From Planctomycetota bacterium (GTDB taxonomy: Bacteria; Planctomycetota; Planctomycetia; Gemmatales; Gemmataceae): 64,000 bases of DNA. Below the pieces are notes generated by a model that worked only from the letters and a program-made list of their open reading frames with translations, made no database searches and was not told where the DNA came from. This document shows, in pieces, positions 35,003 through 43,843 of this stretch; within the stretch, counting starts at the first letter, position 1, and every line of letters starts with the position of its first letter. The position numbers and the translations under genes are program-made. The DNA lies in the NCBI GenBank assembly GCA_016191165.1, contig JACPPF010000034.1, positions 51,792 through 115,791 on the forward strand, in the 5' to 3' direction.

Positions 35003-35868
35003 TCGAGTATGCCCGCCAAAAACAGGATCCGTTTGCATACGGTTCCGCTGGAATGGTGCATTTGCTGATGTGCAAAACACAGATCCAAGCAAAACGGTGG
35101 ACTCCGGAAAAAACGGCGCTCGAACTTGAGAAGGGAATGGCTTTGGTTATTGAACCGCTGGCAAAAATGGCCGAGCAAAACGAAAGAGTCCTTGCCACGA
35201 AGGCAACTTATGTCTTCGCCGTCATGGCGGGCTTCTCCTCCGATGGCGACAGTCTCAAACGCTTTGCTGCAAGGACCCTCGAACTTGCCCCCAAGGAAAG
35301 CGCCGCCATCGATATCGTTTTGGCCACGCAAGACGACATGTCGCCCGAGCAGCAAGAACGTTATTGGATGAAGCACAGCCAACAATATCATGTAGCCCGA
35401 ATCTGGGAGCGTTTGGCAGCGAAACGCTACGCCGCCGGCGACCTTCCGACGACCGAACGATACCTGCGTTTTGCAGAAAAAATCGATGCCGACAACCGGA
35501 ACATCCAACTCATCAAGGCCACCGTGTTGCTGAAACGTGGCACCTCCAAGCATGTCGAGGCTGGCAAGTTCCTGGATGCATTGGAAAAGCGTCTAGACGA
35601 AAAAGGAGACCCCAAGGCCATCATCACCGTTGCGGACATGCCGACGTTTCAACACGGCTATCGCTACCTACGGGCAATTCACACTGCGCTGTCCGGAAAT
35701 TGGCAGAAAGGACAGGCCGAGTTGATCGAGCTGCGCGCCCATGGCGTGATGACGGAAGCGATTGAAAAGGCATTGGCCGCGTTCCCGCCGCCGGCCACCT
35801 CTGTGTCGCCTCAATTTGGCCGGCCAACGCTGCTCGCGCCGGACCCGCGTGGGGAATCCAGGAAATAG
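34987..35868 (+). CDS. Secreted TPR protein, 3' part after the frameshift
   Basis: In the -1 frame, the T-run reads FFFSRRMFTALIEYARQ, which continues the TPR series without a gap: MALVIEPLAKMAEQNERVL, AARTLELAPKESAAIDIV, MKHSQQYHVARIWERLAAK. On its own it has no signal peptide, and its first ATG has no ribosome binding site, so it is not an independent gene. The last 40 residues are Pro-rich. The intact protein would have about 567 residues and be exported. Confidence 0.6.
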   Translation: MFTALIEYARQKQDPFAYGSAGMVHLLMCKTQIQAKRWTPEKTALELEKGMALVIEPLAKMAEQNERVLATKATYVFAVMAGFSSDGDSLKRFAARTLELAPKESAAIDIVLATQDDMSPEQQERYWMKHSQQYHVARIWERLAAKRYAAGDLPTTERYLRFAEKIDADNRNIQLIKATVLLKRGTSKHVEAGKFLDALEKRLDEKGDPKAIITVADMPTFQHGYRYLRAIHTALSGNWQKGQAELIELRAHGVMTEAIEKALAAFPPPATSVSPQFGRPTLLAPDPRGESRK

Positions 35869-36355
35869 CCAGCTGCACCCGCAACTCACCTTGCTTCAAC
35901 GTCGGTGCCAGGTTGCTTTGCACAAGAACCCGTCAATACGAGCTCACGAAACGGAGAAAAAGAAGGCCTGGTTCAAGTGACGGTCACAGCGAGCCGCCGG
36001 GCTTGTCCCGGCGGTGCATCCCGATCCGCGTTGGTTCACCGCCGGGGCAAGCCCGGCGGCTCGCGGATTGTTTGTTACCCAAGAATCGATGGTTTTGAAC
36101 CAGGACAAAAAAACCACCCCGGATCCGAGCGGCCTAGCGTTATTTACTTTGCGTCGTCGCACCTTTGCGTGGCATGCCGAATCCTGGTTTTTGTGCAAAG
36201 CCATCTAGCAAGTCGTCTTGTTTCAACACCGTTGCCAGGTTAACATCTCGCAAGCTGATTGAGGATGTTTCCTGATTTTCGAGACGGTCGCCGGGCGGCC
36301 CTTCGCTGCCGCTCAGGCTCGGAGGTGACCAACCCAGGCCCGCGAATCAGGGCGA
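35869..36355. other. Gene-poor gap with a long inverted repeat
   Basis: No coding sequence is supported. An inverted repeat with 25-base arms is listed separately. The segments CTTGCTTCAACGTCGGTGCC and CTTGTTTCAACACCGTTGCC, about 330 bases apart, are similar to each other and may be remnants of one duplication. Confidence 0.5.
35991..36063. repeat. Inverted repeat of the GCCGCCGGG-CTTGTCCCGGCGG family
   Basis: The arms GAGCCGCCGGGCTTGTCC(CGGCGGT) and their complement are about 25 bases each and enclose 22 bases. Each arm is itself a palindrome. One arm is found again upstream of the CRTAC1-like gene. Confidence 0.7.
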
Positions 36356-37996
36356 GTGTCGCCCAGGCAGGATGCCGTGCAACTTCCCAACCCATCAAAC
36401 TGGTGGACCGGCTGGCGCGAGAACGATCTCGCGTCGTGTGCCAGGATTTTCTGGACCTGGCTGATCGCGCGCACGCTGGTTTGGCCGCTCGTCGTCTTTT
36501 TTGCCGTGCCCAATCCACCGATGGACGTCATCGAGGTGTTGATGTGGGGCCGCGAATGGCAATTCGGTTATCACAAGCACCCGCCGCTGTCAGCGTGGCT
36601 GGCGGAGATTTTTTTTCAGGCCAGCGGCGAGTCGCTTTTCGGCGTGTATTTGGGCAGCTACGTTTGCGTCGCTCTGACGATGTGGGCCGTCTGGCGGCTT
36701 GCGCGCGAACTGCTGTCCCCGAGCCTCGCGCTGTTGGCGGTGTTCGCCATGGAGGCGATTCCGCTCTATGGCTGGCTCAGCTTCGAATTCAACTGCAACG
36801 TCGTCCTCACGGCTTGCTGGGCGCATTGCATCCTTTGGCTCTTCCTCGCGCTCAAGACCCAATCGTTTCGGTACTGGGCACTTTTCGGCGTCAGTGTGGG
36901 GCTGGGGTTTCTGACCAAGTATAGCCTGGCTTTTCTCGCCATGCCGATCCTTGCTTTCTTGCTGATCGACCCGCGCGCTCGGCGCGTCTGGGCGACGCCG
37001 GGGCCATATCTTGCCGGGTGTGTGGGAGTGGTGATCATCAGCCCGCACTTGATCTGGTTGGCAAGTAGCGATTACTCACCGGCCAGCTGGGCGCTGCGGC
37101 GAACCGAGAGCGAAAAGCGAACGCCTACCGGTGGCTTTGAGGATCCCGATGTGCCTCCCACGATGATGCCGCGTCGAGCCTGGGACCGACTCGAAAACCC
37201 GGCCAACTTTTTGGGTAATCAATTACTCTATCTGGCGCCGCTGGGTCTGTTGTTCGCATTCGGGCTAAAGGGAATGAGACCGGCGGACAGCGACGACGAC
37301 GCGTTCAATCGGCGCTTCCTTGCCAGTCTCGTGCTCGGTCCGTTTGGGTTGCTGCTGGCGCTTTCCCTTGCGATGGGCTTCGAGTTGCGTGGCATGTGGG
37401 GCATGCCGATCTGGGCCTTTGCCGGGCTGGCCGGCATTTGTTTTTGGAACGTCCGGCCCGCGCGAGAGACGCGCCTGATCGCGGCATTTGCGGGGTGCAT
37501 GGCGGTTTTCACGTTGGTGATGATCGGGCAGGGGCAGATACTGCCGACCGTGCGCGGCAAGACGACCCGGCTGCAATTTCCTGGCCGGCAGCTTGCGGAA
37601 GAGGTGACGCGCCGCTGGCACGTGCATGAGGCCGGCCCGTTGCCTGCCACGCTAGGCGGCTTCTGGCTGGCGGGGAATGTCAGCGTGCATTCGGCTGAAC
37701 GGCCCACGACCTATGCGTCGCCGTATCCCGATCGGCCCACCGGGCCCACCTATGCGTCGCCGTGGCGCAATGACGACATGATCCAGAGCAAGGGGGGCGT
37801 CATCCTGTGGGATGCCCATCGCTATGGTCCCGGCCTGCCTGCAAGTTTGCGCCGCCGATTTCCGTCGGCCCGGCTTGAAGAGCCGATCCGGTTCGCGAGC
37901 GAGCGCTTCCCGCGTTCCCGCCCCGCGCACATCGGAATTGCGCTCATTCTCCCGGCGCCCGATGGACGGGCGGCCAAACAAGACGCATCCCCCTGA
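36356..37996 (+). CDS. GT39/ArnT-like membrane glycosyltransferase
   Basis: A polytopic protein of 546 residues with about ten hydrophobic helices. MDVIEVLMWGREWQFGYHKH followed by PPLSAWLAEIFF is the first-loop motif of PMT_2/ArnT-like transferases, and GFLTKYSLAFLAMPILAFLL is the usual central helix pair. Such enzymes transfer a sugar from polyprenyl phosphate to an extracytoplasmic acceptor; donor and acceptor are unknown. The start is GTG. A second GTG 21 bases downstream has a better AGGCAGGA upstream and may be the true start. It is the third GT-C protein in this window. Confidence 0.8.
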   Translation: MSPRQDAVQLPNPSNWWTGWRENDLASCARIFWTWLIARTLVWPLVVFFAVPNPPMDVIEVLMWGREWQFGYHKHPPLSAWLAEIFFQASGESLFGVYLGSYVCVALTMWAVWRLARELLSPSLALLAVFAMEAIPLYGWLSFEFNCNVVLTACWAHCILWLFLALKTQSFRYWALFGVSVGLGFLTKYSLAFLAMPILAFLLIDPRARRVWATPGPYLAGCVGVVIISPHLIWLASSDYSPASWALRRTESEKRTPTGGFEDPDVPPTMMPRRAWDRLENPANFLGNQLLYLAPLGLLFAFGLKGMRPADSDDDAFNRRFLASLVLGPFGLLLALSLAMGFELRGMWGMPIWAFAGLAGICFWNVRPARETRLIAAFAGCMAVFTLVMIGQGQILPTVRGKTTRLQFPGRQLAEEVTRRWHVHEAGPLPATLGGFWLAGNVSVHSAERPTTYASPYPDRPTGPTYASPWRNDDMIQSKGGVILWDAHRYGPGLPASLRRRFPSARLEEPIRFASERFPRSRPAHIGIALILPAPDGRAAKQDASP

Positions 37997-38437
37997 GCCT
38001 GCCTTGCCTGGCAGGGGACTGTTCATTTCACCCTCGAAACCGATGTGTATATTGATTCTGCTCCCAACGCGGCCTAGCCGCAACCGTAGGCATCACGCTC
38101 CACGTGATGGTGATTCATTTGGTGATTCATCACGCAGAGCGTGATGTCTACGGTGAGTTACCAAACTTCTGCGGAACTTGCGGCGAAGCTCAGAGACATG
38201 TGGAGTCCCCCAATTGTGAGCTTGCCCGTGAAAAAGTAGCGAACGGGTGAGAATTCGGCCGTGGCGCGCTTGCCGGGGTGAACTGAATTTCGGCGACTTT
38301 GGCCACAAAACAGGGCACTTCTTCGATCCCGCCGTGTAGGATAAAGCGGTTGCCGGCGAACGAGAGCGCGGCGCTCGATGCCCGTCTGGGCGGGCAAGAC
38401 CGTCGGTTGGCGATCGGTGAGGTTCCGCGGATTCGTG
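37997..38437. other. Intergenic region upstream of the DUF5682-VWA gene
   Basis: It contains one imperfect inverted repeat (listed separately). The last 60 bases are open in the frame of the following gene but show no family similarity. No other gene is supported. Confidence 0.4.
38084..38153. repeat. Inverted repeat CCGTAGGCATCACGCTC ... GAGCGTGATGTCTACGG
   Basis: The 17-base arms differ at one position and enclose 36 bases that contain a second nested pair, CACGTGATG/CATCACG. It is a dispersed-repeat type of palindrome without a T-run. Confidence 0.65.
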
Positions 38438-41400
38438 ATGAACTACAACGACCCACCTGACGGTGTGCTGCAACGTCTGGCTGAATGTCGCGCTCCCTTG
38501 CTGATCGGCGTGCGGCATCATTCGGCGGCGCTGGCGCGCGTCATGCCGACGCTGCTGGGGGACTTCAAGCCGAAGGCGGTGCTTGTCGAGATGCCGCCGG
38601 ACTTTCAGCCGTGGCTTGAGTACCTGGGCAGGGATGATCTGGAAGCGCCGGTGGCTCTAGCCGCCTGTGACGACTCGCGCCTGATCTCGTTCTATCCGCT
38701 GGCGGACTTTTCGCCGGAGCTGGCCGCGATTCGCTGGGCGGCGGCGAACCAGGTTCCTGTAATCCCCTGCGACCTGGCCCTGACGGCCATGGGCCGGGTG
38801 GAATGCCTTCCCGCCCGTGTGCCCGAGGAAGAAGGGGCGCCGGCTTCCGAGCAACGCACGGCGCTCGACGACTTGCTCCATCGCTTTGGCGCACGCGACA
38901 GCGGCGAATTGTGGGAACGGCTGGTTGAAACGCCGGCGAGCAATTCCTCTGCAGAAGCGATCCGCCGGGCGGCTCTCTCTTTCGGCTGGATGGTCCGGCA
39001 TTCGTCTCGGGGGGTGTCAATTGCCGATGCTCATCGTGAAGCGGCGATGCGCGCGGCCGTGACGGCGGCGCCGAAACGGTCGGCCGCGGTGATCGGGTCC
39101 TTTCACGCGGCAGCGCTGTTGCCGGATTCTGTAGGTTTGGCTTTCCAGCCTGACGCGGAAGCCGAGAAGATCGGGTTGGAAGGCCTGACAAACGTGGCAA
39201 CCTCGTTGATTTCCTATTCCTTCGCCCAACTCGATCAGCGCAGCGGTTATCCCGCCGGCGTCATGGATCCGGTTTGGCAACAAACGATGCTGGCGGCGAA
39301 GGATCCCGAGGCTGCGAATCGCCTGATTGCCGACCTGGCCGTGGCGCTATGCCGCCACCTTCGCGCCGAGGGGCATGTCGCCGGCACGCCGGACGCGACT
39401 GAGATCGTGCGGCTGGCGCGCGACCTGGGCCGGCTACGGGGTCATGCCGCGCCGGGGCGCGGTGAATTGCTTGAAGCGATCGAGACCACGCTCGTACAAG
39501 GCGACCTGCTTGGGCGAGGCCGAGCGGTGGCCGCCGCGGCGCAAGCCATTCTGGTCGGCCAGCAGCGTGGTCGCGTGCCGACGGGGACCCCGCGCAGCGG
39601 CCTGGCCGTGCAGATCGAAGCGGCGCTTGCACGTCTGAAGCTGCCCGGGCCCGGCGCCATCGATGAAGAGCCGCGCACGCTTCGGCTCGATCCGCTGCGC
39701 TCGTGGCTCGATCGAGGCCGAGCCGTGTTGCTCCGGCGTCTGCAACTGGTCGGCATTCACTACGCGCAGCGCCTCGATACCACGGGCATTGGCAATCGCG
39801 AGAATCTGACGGAAGCCTGGCAGGTGCAATGGACCAGCGCCACGACCGCGACGGTCGAGGCGGCCGGTGTTCACGGCGTCACCCTGGTGCAAGTCAGCGA
39901 GGCTGCCGTGCGCCGTCTGCGCCATCCCGAAGCCGTCGAATCGGAGGAGGATCAACACCCCGCGACCACGTTGGCGCGGGTGGCGGCGGCTGCCGAGTGC
40001 GGCCTGGGGAACACGGTCAAAGTCTTGCTTGCCCGGCTCGACGGTTCGTTTTTGCTTAGCGCCTCGGCAGCGAACTTGATCGAGGCTGCGGCCCTCGTGC
40101 AGCGCATTGTCGCCGGTCACCTGGCCGGTTTGCCCCTCGGCGATGAGGACGCTGCGCCGCCGGACGTTGAACGTTTTGACGCACCACGGGATTTGTTGAA
40201 CACGCACCCGTTGCTCGACGCGGCCCTGCGCGGCTTCGACGGCCTGCGTGGTTCCGACAACGGTGCGGACGTGGTGGCACTGGTTGACCTGACGGCGCTC
40301 ATTCGTGGCGACCTTGGTGAGGCTTCGCCCCTTTTGCCGGCCTTGAAGTCGCGGCTGGTGCGCCTGCGGCGGGACGGCGCGCCGCGCATGCAAGGGGCCG
40401 CCTGGGGTGCGCTCGCGATGCTATCGGCGTTTGCGGCCGATCGGCTCGGCGTCGTTCTTGCCGGGTGGTATGACGGAGCGTCAAACAGTGAAGGGCGCAA
40501 GAACTTGCGCTCGCGCCTGCGGGGTCTGCTGATTCCGTTGCTGCAACTGGTATTCGCGGAGCCCGATTGGTTGGGCGGCCTGGAGCGACGCATGGCCGAT
40601 TCGCCCGACGACGAGTTTTTGGCCAGACTTCCGGCGCTGCGGGGCGGATTTGAAAGCTTGACGGCAGCGGATCGCGCCCGGCTCCTCGACGATCGCCTGG
40701 CGATCCTGGAGCCGGGCGGACCGGCGGGCGTGGGCGCGCGCCGCATCGACGATCCGGAATTGCTCGCCTGCGTCCTCGCGGCCGACCGCGCGGGCCGCGC
40801 TGCGATTGCCCGGCTGCTTCCTGATTTTTCGTTGCCAGTAAGCGGGAAGGGCGACGCTCACGCGGCGCCGATTCGCATCAACGCGCCGCCGGGAGAAATC
40901 ACGCTGGCGGATCGCTGGCGCCTGGTGTTGGGCGTCAAGGGCTGCACAGGGGCTAACGGTTGCCGCGCGGCCCTGGCGCTTGACGAATTGTACGGCGCCA
41001 GCGCGCGTGCGGGTCGGGGCCAACGAGCGGACCTCGCCGGTGGGGGCGGGACGGAAGCCGCTGCCCCCACCGCCCGCGAATGGATCGACGATGTCAACGG
41101 CCTTTTCGGCAAGGATGTCTGCGAGGAGGTGCTCGGCGAGGCCGCCGCGGGCGGGCGCGCCGCAGTGCTCGAGCATCTCAATCCCAATGCGGTGCGTCCA
41201 TCGATCGATCTCCTGGAGCAAGTGCTGTCGCTTCGCGGCGCGCTGCCCGAACGGGAGTTGAGCCTGTTGCGAAAGCTGGCGCGACGGATCACCGAACGCC
41301 TGGCCGAGCAACTGGCGACTCGGCTTCGTCCGGCCTTGTCGGGCCTGAGCACGGCCCGGCCAACGCGCCGCCGCACCCGCCGACTCGACTTTGCTCGAAC

Positions 41401-42007
41401 CCTGGACGCCAATCTCGATAGCGCCTACCGCCGCGACGACGGCCGTTTTTCCATCGCCCCGCGGCGCATGATCTTCCGCACGCCGGCACGGCGGCAGATG
41501 GACTGGCATCTGATCTTCGTGGTGGACGTTTCCGGGTCGATGGAAGCGTCGGTCATCTACAGCGCCCTGATAGCCGCCATCTTTTCGGCACTGCCGGCCA
41601 TCGACGTCCGGTTCTTCGCGTTCAGCACGGAGGTGATTGATCTGTCGAACTCCGTCGATGATCCCCTGGCGCTCTTGATGGAAGTTCAAGTGGGCGGCGG
41701 CACGCATATCGGGCTGGGGCTGCGGGCGGCTCGCGAGGCGATCAAGAATCCCGCGCGGACGCTCATCGTCATGGTCACTGATTTCGAGGAAGGCGTCTCG
41801 ATTCCGGAAATGCTGGCCGAGATCAGGATGCTGGCTGACTCCGGCGCCAAGCTGCTGGGCCTGGCCGCGCTGGATGACAACGCCAGGCCGCGCTATCACA
41901 CCGGCAACGCCGCCGCCGTGGTGCCCGCGGGCATGGCGGTGGCCGCCGTCAGTCCCGAGCGGCTGGCGCAGTGGGTCGGCGATCAGATTCGTGGAGGCGT
42001 ATCATGA
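38438..42007 (+). CDS. DUF5682 protein fused to a C-terminal VWA domain
   Basis: A protein of 1189 residues. The N-terminal part is DUF5682: LLIGVRHHSAALARVM (residues 21-36) and KAVLVEMPPDF recall the conserved His and Glu of TraB/ChaN-like domains. The central ENLTEAWQVQW region is also typical of DUF5682. From about residue 1000 a von Willebrand A domain begins, with the MIDAS motif DVSGSM (Asp1030), GGGTHIGLG and VTDFEEG. DUF5682 and VWA are usually separate genes beside a MoxR AAA ATPase and a SWIM protein; here they are one chain and no ATPase is in the window. Residues about 232-252 are encoded by a palindromic repeat. The stop overlaps the SWIM start by ATGA. Confidence 0.85.
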   Translation: MNYNDPPDGVLQRLAECRAPLLIGVRHHSAALARVMPTLLGDFKPKAVLVEMPPDFQPWLEYLGRDDLEAPVALAACDDSRLISFYPLADFSPELAAIRWAAANQVPVIPCDLALTAMGRVECLPARVPEEEGAPASEQRTALDDLLHRFGARDSGELWERLVETPASNSSAEAIRRAALSFGWMVRHSSRGVSIADAHREAAMRAAVTAAPKRSAAVIGSFHAAALLPDSVGLAFQPDAEAEKIGLEGLTNVATSLISYSFAQLDQRSGYPAGVMDPVWQQTMLAAKDPEAANRLIADLAVALCRHLRAEGHVAGTPDATEIVRLARDLGRLRGHAAPGRGELLEAIETTLVQGDLLGRGRAVAAAAQAILVGQQRGRVPTGTPRSGLAVQIEAALARLKLPGPGAIDEEPRTLRLDPLRSWLDRGRAVLLRRLQLVGIHYAQRLDTTGIGNRENLTEAWQVQWTSATTATVEAAGVHGVTLVQVSEAAVRRLRHPEAVESEEDQHPATTLARVAAAAECGLGNTVKVLLARLDGSFLLSASAANLIEAAALVQRIVAGHLAGLPLGDEDAAPPDVERFDAPRDLLNTHPLLDAALRGFDGLRGSDNGADVVALVDLTALIRGDLGEASPLLPALKSRLVRLRRDGAPRMQGAAWGALAMLSAFAADRLGVVLAGWYDGASNSEGRKNLRSRLRGLLIPLLQLVFAEPDWLGGLERRMADSPDDEFLARLPALRGGFESLTAADRARLLDDRLAILEPGGPAGVGARRIDDPELLACVLAADRAGRAAIARLLPDFSLPVSGKGDAHAAPIRINAPPGEITLADRWRLVLGVKGCTGANGCRAALALDELYGASARAGRGQRADLAGGGGTEAAAPTAREWIDDVNGLFGKDVCEEVLGEAAAGGRAAVLEHLNPNAVRPSIDLLEQVLSLRGALPERELSLLRKLARRITERLAEQLATRLRPALSGLSTARPTRRRTRRLDFARTLDANLDSAYRRDDGRFSIAPRRMIFRTPARRQMDWHLIFVVDVSGSMEASVIYSALIAAIFSALPAIDVRFFAFSTEVIDLSNSVDDPLALLMEVQVGGGTHIGLGLRAAREAIKNPARTLIVMVTDFEEGVSIPEMLAEIRMLADSGAKLLGLAALDDNARPRYHTGNAAAVVPAGMAVAAVSPERLAQWVGDQIRGGVS
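39130..39193. repeat. Palindromic element inserted in frame in the DUF5682-VWA gene (family B)
   Basis: GTAGGTTTGGCTTTCCAGCC followed by TGAC, and then GGTTGGAAGGCCTGACAAAC, form imperfect arms around a 20-base centre. They are translated as SVGLAFQPD ... IGLEGLTN. The intact palindrome is between genes near 23.6 kb, and a second translated copy is in the SWIM gene. Confidence 0.7.
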
Positions 42008-43794
42008 GCACGCCACGACCCACCGTTGCCCCTCAGCTTATCGCCGCCATGATCGAATCGACGCCCGAGCGCGTGCGTCAACGTGTCGATCGCGCACCCA
42101 AGGCGGCTGCGCTTTGGGATTGGCAGGCCGGCGCAGAAAGCTGGTCGGTGCAAACGGGCGGCGAGACGGTCACGTTGCCGGGCGCTCACATCGTCTCCGT
42201 GGACCAGATGACTTGCACCTGTCTATTGTCGCCCAGGTGTTTTCACGTATTGGCCTGCGTGACCCATTTGGACGTTTCGATTGTCGAAACGGTTCAGGCC
42301 GAGGAGCCGGAACAAACGGACGCGGCAGGGGACCTGATCGAGCCGGATGAGAACCAGCGGAACGCCGCCCGCGCGCTCGTGACCGGCGTGGCCCAGTTGT
42401 TAAACGTGGGCGCCGCGAACGCCGGGGTGGTCGTGCAATCCGGCTTGCTCCGCGCGGTTCATCAATGCCGCGCTGAGGGGCTGTATCGCCTGGCGGCCCT
42501 GGGTTTGCGGGTCATCGCGGGGACAGGCGAGTTTCGCACCCGCGCGCCGGGCGCGGATCCCGCCCAGCTTGCCGAGGACGTTGCCGACGTCTTGGAATCC
42601 AGCCGACACGTGCTTGCCCAGACGCCCATCGCCGGTTTCTGGATTGGCACGGCCCGTCGCAGGCAGGTCCCGGTGCGCCCGCGCCGGCTGCATGGCCTGT
42701 TTGCCGAGCCGATCATCACCCGCAGTGGTTTCGCCGGCGCCGCGGTGTACTTTCTTGGTGAGGACGGTCAGATCTACACGGCGTCGGATGTGCGTCCGGG
42801 CGAGGCGCAACACGCGCGAGACGCCTACCTGGGCGGCATCGAAATCGGCCCGCTGGTCCAACCCGCCAGGCAGCTTGCCCGCGGCCTGTATGTCGGCGCC
42901 GATTTGACGGCATCGCTCGATGGCCGGCTGGGCCGCGGGAAAAGCATCAAACTCGTCGAACAGGGCCAATCGACCTGGCGAGCCGAGGCGATCCAGGAAC
43001 GATTTCGCCGTCCGCTGCCCGAACAGTGGGACGCGGTCTACGCCAGCGCGGCGTTGCCCGAAGATGCGCGCCCGGCCGGCTGGGATTTCGTCTTTCTCGC
43101 CGGGGAAGTCGTGGGCGCGATTGGCGCGGAATTGCTTTTCCAGGCGAGCTCTTACGATCTTCCCATCCGTCTGGCCATCGCCAACGAGAGCGCAGCTTTA
43201 TCCTTTCGCGAAAATCTGCGCATGCTGAGCCATGCGCCGGGGCTGGGCTTGCAACTCATCGCGCGCGTGAACCTCCTTGACCCGATCGTCGCGTTTCCGC
43301 TGGCAGTCGCCAACAGCGTGGGGCAGGCTTTCCAGCTTCACCCGCTGGCCGAGGATGTCAGGCTGGAAAGCCTGACCTACGCCGACAAGCCGAGACTGGA
43401 GATTCCCACGCCGTTGGCAGAGCGCGTTTGTTTGGGCTTTGATGGGATTCAACGCCCCTGGCTTGTTCACGCGCACGCGTCGCCCGTGGTCCTGAGCGAC
43501 GCGAAGGTCGCGGCCGAGCAGCACGATCCGCTCGGTCCGCTTTCGCGCCGCTGGATTGGCACGCTGCTATCCGGCATGGCTTCCCAGCGGATGAGCAACA
43601 CCACCACGCTCGCGGCCGAAATGGCGCTGCTGAGCCGAATCGGTTTTGCGACCGGCGCCGCGCTTCTGGATGCTTTGTCCCGTTCGCCATCGGACCGCGA
43701 CGTGTCCAACCTGGATGCGTTCCTGGCCACGGGCGTCTATTTGCGGAACTGTAGGCGCGAATTGGCCAGGGCGAGGGCGACGATTAGAACCTAA
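42004..43794 (+). CDS. SWIM zinc-finger protein
   Basis: A protein of 596 residues. Cys71-x-Cys73, Cys79-x-His81 (CTCLLSPRCFH) is the CxCx(n)CxH SWIM finger, a zinc site for nucleic acid or protein contacts. The remaining 500 residues have no domain I can name, but the pairing with DUF5682/VWA is known. The start overlaps the upstream stop (ATGA), with GGAGG 6 bases before it, so the two proteins are made together. Residues about 439-460 (VGQAFQLHPLAEDVRLESLT) are encoded by an inserted palindrome. Function unknown; a role in an ATPase/VWA system is inferred. Confidence 0.82.
   Translation: MSTPRPTVAPQLIAAMIESTPERVRQRVDRAPKAAALWDWQAGAESWSVQTGGETVTLPGAHIVSVDQMTCTCLLSPRCFHVLACVTHLDVSIVETVQAEEPEQTDAAGDLIEPDENQRNAARALVTGVAQLLNVGAANAGVVVQSGLLRAVHQCRAEGLYRLAALGLRVIAGTGEFRTRAPGADPAQLAEDVADVLESSRHVLAQTPIAGFWIGTARRRQVPVRPRRLHGLFAEPIITRSGFAGAAVYFLGEDGQIYTASDVRPGEAQHARDAYLGGIEIGPLVQPARQLARGLYVGADLTASLDGRLGRGKSIKLVEQGQSTWRAEAIQERFRRPLPEQWDAVYASAALPEDARPAGWDFVFLAGEVVGAIGAELLFQASSYDLPIRLAIANESAALSFRENLRMLSHAPGLGLQLIARVNLLDPIVAFPLAVANSVGQAFQLHPLAEDVRLESLTYADKPRLEIPTPLAERVCLGFDGIQRPWLVHAHASPVVLSDAKVAAEQHDPLGPLSRRWIGTLLSGMASQRMSNTTTLAAEMALLSRIGFATGAALLDALSRSPSDRDVSNLDAFLATGVYLRNCRRELARARATIRT
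43318..43380. repeat. Palindromic element inserted in frame in the SWIM gene (family B)
   Basis: GTGGGGCAGGCTTTCCAGC and GTCAGGCTGGAAAGCCTGAC with a trailing CTAC are complementary arms around about 25 bases. They are translated as VGQAFQ ... VRLESLTY. The frame is kept. Confidence 0.75.
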
Positions 43795-43843
43795 GCCCGC
43801 AAGCGTGGCGGGGAGGTCAGGAGTTGTCAATCGAAGTTTGTGC

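Noticed and set aside
34896..35129. Third reading frame across the T-run (77 codons)
   Set aside because: It ends after about 50 codons and does not continue the TPR pattern, whereas the -1 frame does.
40481..41899. 472-codon minus-strand ORF opposite the VWA part
   Set aside because: Antisense to a conserved domain with MIDAS residues; composition typical of shadow frames.
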